Below, piece after piece: positions 59,664 to 64,000 of a stretch of 64,000 nucleotides of DNA. The position numbers were made by a program, and so were the translations under genes. Numbering within the stretch: the first letter of the stretch is position 1; each line of letters begins with the position of its first letter. Origin of the DNA: CAVXTT01 sp963764685 (lineage in GTDB: Bacteria > Bacteroidota > Ignavibacteria > Ignavibacteriales > Ignavibacteriaceae); assembly GCA_963764685.1 (NCBI GenBank), contig CAVXTT010000018.1, positions 265,402-329,401 on the forward strand, given 5' to 3'. The notes under the pieces were generated by a model. The model had not been told where the DNA came from and did no database searches. It worked only from the letters and a program-made list of their open reading frames with translations.

Positions 59664-59739
59664 TAACCCTTATCTAATCCTCATATTTGACCAAAAGTGA
59701 GGATTAGATGAGGATTAGATGAGGATTAGATCAGGGTTA
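59664..59739. repeat. Foldback element with three tandem 11-mers (TGAGGATTAGA)
   Basis: TGAGGATTAGA is repeated exactly three times at 59698-59708, 59709-59719 and 59720-59730. The left arm 59664-59683 and the end of the right arm 59720-59739 are complementary in 19 of 20 positions. Confidence 0.93.
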
Positions 59740-59919
59740 GAAACCAGGTGCAAATATTATTTTTTTATTAGTTTTTACCTAAAAATTCTGTCAGATCATA
59801 GAAAGCAGTCAATTTCTAACTCCTTCCGCACCTCCGGACTTCCGCACTTCCGCACCAATGAGACCTTGCAATTAACAAAAAATACATTTTATTTTAAGAA
59901 AAAGATATTAGGGCACTAT

Positions 59920-60489
59920 ATGGTTGAAACATCATTCAGGTTTTTTCCTTTAACACCATCCCGGTGGCCTGATTTTGAGGAGCTGTTCGGCAGTAACGGT
60001 GCCTGCGGCGGATGCTGGTGCACCACCTGGAGATTAAGCAATAAGGAATTTCAGGCAGGAAAAGGGGAGGGGAATAAAAATTACTTTCATACTCTGGTGG
60101 ACAAAAAAAAGTTTACAGGAATACTGGCTTACGATGGAAAGAAAGCAGTCGGCTGGATATCTTTTTCACCCAGGGAGCAGTTCCCCAGACTTGAGAACTC
60201 AAGAGTGCTGAAGCCTGTTGATGCAGAGAAGGTCTGGTCTGTTACTTGTTTTTTTATCTTAAAAAAGTACAGACACCAGGGATTGTCGGTAAAGCTCCTT
60301 AAGGCTGCCGCAGATATCTGCAGAAAAAAAGGTGTCAAAATATTAGAAGGTTATCCGAGCATACCTTATGGTGAAAAGACACCTGATGTATTTGTATGGA
60401 CAGGCTTACATTCCACATTTATCAAAGCAGGTTTCAAAGAAGCTGCACGAAGATCTCCGCACAGACCGGTGATGAGACTGAAAGTTTAA
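59920..60489 (+). CDS. GNAT-family N-acetyltransferase
   Basis: About 189 residues from the ATG at 59920 (MVETSFRFFPLTPSRWPDFEELFGSNGACGGCWC); the longer frame upstream runs through repeats. The acetyl-CoA-binding core is VWSVTCFFILKKYRHQGLSVKLLKAAADICRKKGVKILEGYP. The Cys-rich GACGGCWCTTW segment near the N-terminus is typical of a small GNAT subgroup of unknown substrate. No partner gene is adjacent. Confidence 0.82.
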   Translation: MVETSFRFFPLTPSRWPDFEELFGSNGACGGCWCTTWRLSNKEFQAGKGEGNKNYFHTLVDKKKFTGILAYDGKKAVGWISFSPREQFPRLENSRVLKPVDAEKVWSVTCFFILKKYRHQGLSVKLLKAAADICRKKGVKILEGYPSIPYGEKTPDVFVWTGLHSTFIKAGFKEAARRSPHRPVMRLKV

Positions 60490-61036
60490 AATGAGTATTT
60501 CTTTAGGGTTTGTTCTGATATTAGTTCATTAGTAACAGGTAAAGTAGTAATCCTGTTGCAGCACTTCAAACCGCAATAATTATTATTTCACATTGTTGCA
60601 GGGGAATTGTTCATTCTTCTCTTCAATATATTTTTGTTAGCGCAGAATGATTACACCTGATATTATTTATTCTATCCGAAAAAAATAGTTACACTTCGAT
60701 AAGACTTCAGAACTGATGTTTTTGATATGATCTAGAAACCTCTCTGTCGCTGCTCTGCAGCTTAAATGTTTTGGGGAATTCTGTTTCTACAGACATATCG
60801 TCCCGCTGGGACTTAGGGCAGAAAGAAACTGACATATCGTCCCGCTGGGACTTATGGCAGAAAGAAACTGACAGATTTGCCCTGCCGGGACTTAGGGGCA
60901 GGTAGAAACTATTGCAACTGCTCCAGTCAGTCCTGTAGGGACGATATGTCTGTAGAAAAAACACCCCATGAAATTCAGAGTCCTGTAGGGACGCCATAGG
61001 GCTGTTAAAAATAACTGCCCTATGTTTATTTTTCCC
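60490..61036. other. Intergenic span with palindromic 39-bp repeats
   Basis: The left half (60490-60780) shows no recognisable signal. The right half holds the repeat array 60791-60990. Confidence 0.6.
60791..60990. repeat. 39-bp repeat array with GTCCCGCTGGGAC-type palindrome cores
   Basis: Three direct units of 39-40 bp (60791-60830, 60831-60869, 60870-60909) read GACATATCGTCCCGCTGGGA then CTTAGGGCAGAAAGAAACT, the third diverged. Two further GTCCTGTAGGGACG cores lie at 60930 and 60980, the first in inverted orientation relative to CGATATGTCTGTAGAAA. No spacers of unique sequence separate the units. Confidence 0.8.
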
Positions 61037-61750
61037 TTACAGTTCTCCGCAAATATTTGTGGATACAAGTTCCGGTTCCTTTAAATTGCCTGTTATGATA
61101 ACCACTGAGCTGAATTTTTTCTTCAGAAATAAAGGGAAGTTAAATAGTGTTTGAGAACCGAGCGGAATATTAAATACCAGGGGAACATTATTCCGGTACT
61201 GTATTGTATCTGAAGCAAAGCTTACAAAACGGAAAGAATCGTTTTTATCAACAGGTTCGAAGAGGTGAATAATTCCGTGTATTGATGCTTCGTAATGTAG
61301 GCTGTCCGCAATATCCTGAAGTATCAGGGGTTCAAGTGTGAACACAAGTGAGCTGTCTGCCTGTTCTATGCTTTGGGGCTCAGCTGTAAACACATTGTCA
61401 AAGGGAGCGATAACAATATTTGTAATATCTCTTTCCTTTCCGAAGAGACTGAAATTTATTTTCATCAGCTTATTGCGGGGAGAGTTAGCCTGGATCTTGG
61501 ATTTTTCCCATATTGATCTTATGTAGAAATCCATCATCATGCTGTCAAAGAGAGGATTCAGTTCTTTAAACCTGTCCCTTCCTTCAAGCACTTCTGCGGA
61601 ATTTGTCTTTCCTCCGTTTATAGGTAAGGAAGAAAAAATTGTCCTGCCTTTTACATTTCTGAAAACAAAGCCGCCTGCCTTCCCTTTGGGAGTTCCAAGG
61701 GTTGGATTTAATAAAATACCCATTACTTTCTTCTTTCTGTTAGTTTTCAT
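61037..61750 (-). CDS. DUF6266-like protein of unknown function
   Basis: 237 residues from the annotated start, or about 228 from an internal ATG (MGILLNPTLGTPKGKAGGFVFRNVKGRTIFSSLP). The Gly-rich opening GKAGGFVFRNVKGRTI resembles the start of DUF6266 proteins of Bacteroidota (GxxGxVVGxxWKGxxxIR). The rest is predicted beta-rich (LVFTLEPLILQDIADSLHYEASI, VPLVFNIPLGSQTLFNFPLFLKKKFSSVVIITG). There is no signal peptide. The family function is unknown. Confidence 0.6.
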   Translation of the reverse strand: MKTNRKKKVMGILLNPTLGTPKGKAGGFVFRNVKGRTIFSSLPINGGKTNSAEVLEGRDRFKELNPLFDSMMMDFYIRSIWEKSKIQANSPRNKLMKINFSLFGKERDITNIVIAPFDNVFTAEPQSIEQADSSLVFTLEPLILQDIADSLHYEASIHGIIHLFEPVDKNDSFRFVSFASDTIQYRNNVPLVFNIPLGSQTLFNFPLFLKKKFSSVVIITGNLKEPELVSTNICGEL

Positions 61751-62113
61751 ATTTAGGGGTACCGCCGAAATGAAGCCGAAAACAGCCAGACGGGGGTACT
61801 CCCTTAATATATACTACTCTTGAAAAACAGAAGCCGGATGTAAGGAGCTAAAATAATTTCAGGATGAAAGCAGCATTATATGGCTTTTCATACAAAAACA
61901 GCCATATTATAAAATTATAGGTCAGTAATTTCTGACCCAAAAGATTTTGCCCGGACAGCTCCCGGTTAGTGAGCAGGAGGGAGTCAACCGGGCTTGGCTG
62001 TAATCAGGCGGGGGATTGGCCGCCAGCCGGCCGTGCATTGGCCGTGGAGAAAAAAATTATTAAATGGTTTAGTTACTTTTAATATGAATCCGAAAGCGGC
62101 TTGTCGGAATAAG

Positions 62114-62235
62114 TTGGATGAATGGATTGATGGATGTATGTATGAATAAATACTATAGTGGTGTTTAATTTTGCAAACAGGAAATCAACCTCCCTGATAT
62201 TTTTCATACAATCATCCAATAATCCATTCATCCAA
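62114..62235. repeat. Foldback element of CATCCA-type words
   Basis: Two 33-bp arms (62114-62146 and 62203-62235) are complementary in 29 of 33 positions, with 56 bp between them. The arms consist of variants of TGGATGAATGGATTGATGGA. Words of this type also occur at 10010-10112. Confidence 0.9.
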
Positions 62236-62256
62236 TTATATTTTGTTCAAATAAAA

Positions 62257-62281
62257 AACCCCGACAGATCCTATCGGGGTT
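62257..62281 (-). terminator. Bidirectional terminator after the right-edge T9SS gene
   Basis: Stem AACCCCGA/TCGGGGTT around a 9-base loop, with TTTTTT on the minus strand and a weaker T stretch on the plus strand. It lies 49 bp after the T9SS gene stop on the minus strand. Confidence 0.9.
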
Positions 62282-62329
62282 ATACTTTTTCTATAAAAAT
62301 ATTATTTACTACTACTACGACAATTGTCG

Positions 62330-64000
62330 TTATTTCATTAAAACCATCTTCTTAGTTGATACGAACTTTTCAGTTACAAGCTGGTAGATATAAATACCGG
62401 AAGCAGCATTGCCGGCATTCCAGTTGTATTTATAGACACCAGTCTTTAATCCTGTATTAACAAGCTCAGCTACCTTCTCTCCCAGTGCACTGTAGATTAT
62501 CAGCTTAACATTCTGAACATCTTCAGGTATGTTGAACTGTATCGTTGTGTTCGGGTTGAACGGGTTAGGATAATTCTGCTCGAGTGAATATACCGAAGGA
62601 ATAACATTACCTGATACCATCAGCTTACCTACCTGTATTCAGTGTTACTTCTTCACCGGCTTTCAGTCTTGCTATTTCCTTACCTGTTTCATCGGAAAGT
62701 ATTATGCCTATTCCTATCTGCTTTTACCTTTACAGGATATTGTACTCCCGTCATCTCAATTGACTGCTCTGTGCTTAAGTTCTCTGCAAAGCGCTGGCTT
62801 GAGTAACGGACGTCGAACATTCCCTGCGGAGGATAAGGAGGAAGATCAAACTGAGAAACATTTGTTTTATTGTCTACTGCATAAAGAGTGTAGTGCTTCA
62901 GCTGGTTATCGGTAATGATAATCTTACCGAAGCCTTCGGTTGATGATCCTGCAGCAGATTTAATCGGACCACCTTGTGCTGAAGGAATGTTTATAGATCC
63001 TGCCCCGGTCAGCTTTACCCAATAGCCATATCCGGGATTGATTGTTGATGCGGCTGCATATCCCCCCGAATATTCATATACTGATCCAGTGATAAGCCCC
63101 GGTGGTGTAGTTGTTAACCCTGAGGCTGCTACTGATTGTTCATATCCGCCGAAAAGATTCCAGCCAGGGGCTGCAGTTATAGGATCGTGAGCTACGATCT
63201 GGATTCCGTCTGCCGGCCATTCATCACCTGTGTTATAGGTTTGTGCACCGACATTCTTCATCCAATAACCCACTCCAGGGGTTGCTACAGTTACTGGCTG
63301 GTAGCCGCCCTGGAACTTGAATACTCCGGCTGCGGGATCTTTACCCGGCCACCAGGTGGCTACATTCTGATCAACAGGATGTATACCAGGAATTGATACC
63401 ATATTCCAGCCATTGGTTACGTTGACTGTTAACTGAAAGCTTGTTGTACTAATACTTCGGAAAATTCCATCAGTGGTTCCTGCAAAAATATCTCCGCTTG
63501 TGTTTACTGCTAGTGAAAAGACGTCATTATTGTTTAATCCCTGATTGATTTGAACCCAGTTCGCTCCGTTATTTGTAGATCGGAATGTTCCATCGGCAGT
63601 TCCTGCAAAAATATCTCCGTTTGTGTTGATTACAAGTGAGCGGATATAAGAGCCCTGGGAAGTTAGCCCCTGATTGATTTGGACCCAGCTCGCTCCGTTA
63701 TTTGTAGACCGGAATGCCCCACCGCCGGAGGTTCCTGCAAAAATAACTCCGCTTGAATTTATTGCAAGCGAAAGGATTTGAAGTTCAGTCATTCCTTGAA
63801 TAATTTGAATCCAGTTGTTTCCGTTATCTGTAGACCGGAATACTCCGCCCTGGATGGTTCCTGCAAAAATAACTCCGCTTTGATTTATAATAAGTGAATT
63901 GATTCCGGAACAATTCGCTCCAAATAAAATCTGAACCCAGTTCACTCCGTTATCTGTGGTGCGCCAGATACCAATCGCTCCGGTCCCCACGAAGATATCT
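62330..64000 (-). CDS. BNR-repeat T9SS protein (5' end cut by window, two frameshifts)
   Basis: Open from the window edge (DIFVGTGAIGIWRTTDNGVNWVQI) to about 62700, then shifted twice at about 62630-62710. Comparison with the protease paralogue shows one extra base in each place. The N-terminal part is a propeller of about 40-45-residue repeats (SGVIFAGTxGGxFRSTDNGxNWIQINQG). The C-terminal 365 residues are the module shared with the S8 protease, and the last 80 are the T9SS type-A domain (LEQNYPNPFNPNTTIQFNIP ... KKMVLMK). Probably a large secreted or surface protein. The real start is beyond the window. Confidence 0.85.
63450..63990 (-). repeat. In-frame tandem DNA repeats of the BNR propeller
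   Basis: A unit of about 126-138 bp recurs four to five times; the phrase GTTCCTGCAAAAATA appears near 63478, 63600, 63739 and 63859. DNA-level conservation between units suggests recent duplication or homogenisation. Confidence 0.8.

Larger units (their letters stand above)
59425..59919. other. Repeat-bearing intergenic span upstream of the BNR gene and GNAT gene
   Basis: No further gene seen. It carries the octamer x4 repeat (59517-59548) about 93 bp upstream of the BNR gene and the foldback element 59664-59739. Confidence 0.6.
61751..62329. other. Intergenic span with a foldback element and terminator
   Basis: No gene recognised. A GC-rich patch at about 62000-62045 repeats TTGGCCG twice. 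The span also holds the inverted repeat 62114-62235 and the terminator 62257-62281. Confidence 0.55.

Noticed and set aside
60791..60990. CRISPR array
   Set aside because: The units follow each other directly without unique spacers, one core is inverted, and no cas gene is nearby.

Overview
The window looks like a chromosomal segment from a Gram-negative member of the Bacteroidota/FCB group, most likely of the Ignavibacteria type. Five proteins end in the type IX secretion (T9SS) type-A sorting domain, with the NYPNPFNP signature followed by a KK/RKM-terminal strand. There is also a LolCDE outer-membrane lipoprotein exporter, a eukaryote-type citrate synthase, a fused KorA-type 2-oxoacid:ferredoxin oxidoreductase and several families that are mainly found in Bacteroidota (DUF2851, BFN-UVR, DUF6266-like). 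The base composition is AT-rich. The taxonomic call is inference; no rRNA gene is present.

Layout. 1-4.7 kb: a sugar-utilisation block on the minus strand, with a GH94 phosphorylase (cut by the edge), a LacI regulator and a secreted CBM9-like T9SS protein behind a perfect LacI-type operator. 4.8-9.1 kb: tRNA-Ser, a HEAT-repeat protein, a MATE pump and a secreted peptidylarginine/agmatine deiminase with a T9SS tail. 9.1-10.2 kb: repeat-filled non-coding DNA. 10.2-12.5 kb: phosphoesterase, lipid kinase and YjbQ. 12.6-19 kb: a six-gene minus-strand run feoA-feoB-fur-MBL-PD40-M28 peptidase. 19.2-25 kb: two glycosyltransferases, a deacetylase-like protein, citrate synthase and a T9SS protein. 25.6-37.2 kb: a housekeeping run pyrG, TPR, purN, purH, mreB, mreC, mreD, PBP2, rodA, pyrF, linking nucleotide synthesis with the rod-shape machinery. 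37.4-47.4 kb: DUF2851 (shredded), BFN nuclease, etfA (broken)/etfB, clpS, korAB, nrnA and an M17 aminopeptidase. 47.3-50.5 kb: LolCDE. 51.1-51.6 kb: tRNA-Pro, Arg, His, Glu and a tRNA-Glu fragment. 51.6-64 kb: subtilisin-like T9SS protease, SixA, HD hydrolase, a large sortilin/BNR protein, a GNAT enzyme, a DUF6266-like protein and a BNR-repeat T9SS protein cut by the right edge.

Two features stand out. First, the long intergenic spans carry a set of foldback repeats. Two of them have three exact tandem 11-mers on one arm facing a complementary copy on the other arm, although their sequences are unrelated; three more have related designs. An octamer x4 repeat (GTWCGATN) also occurs in two distant places. 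Second, eleven genes are broken only by +/-1 base shifts, several in homopolymers, while the codon-level conservation on both sides stays intact. This points to indel errors in the source assembly rather than gene decay, so these loci are annotated here as whole genes with the shift marked.
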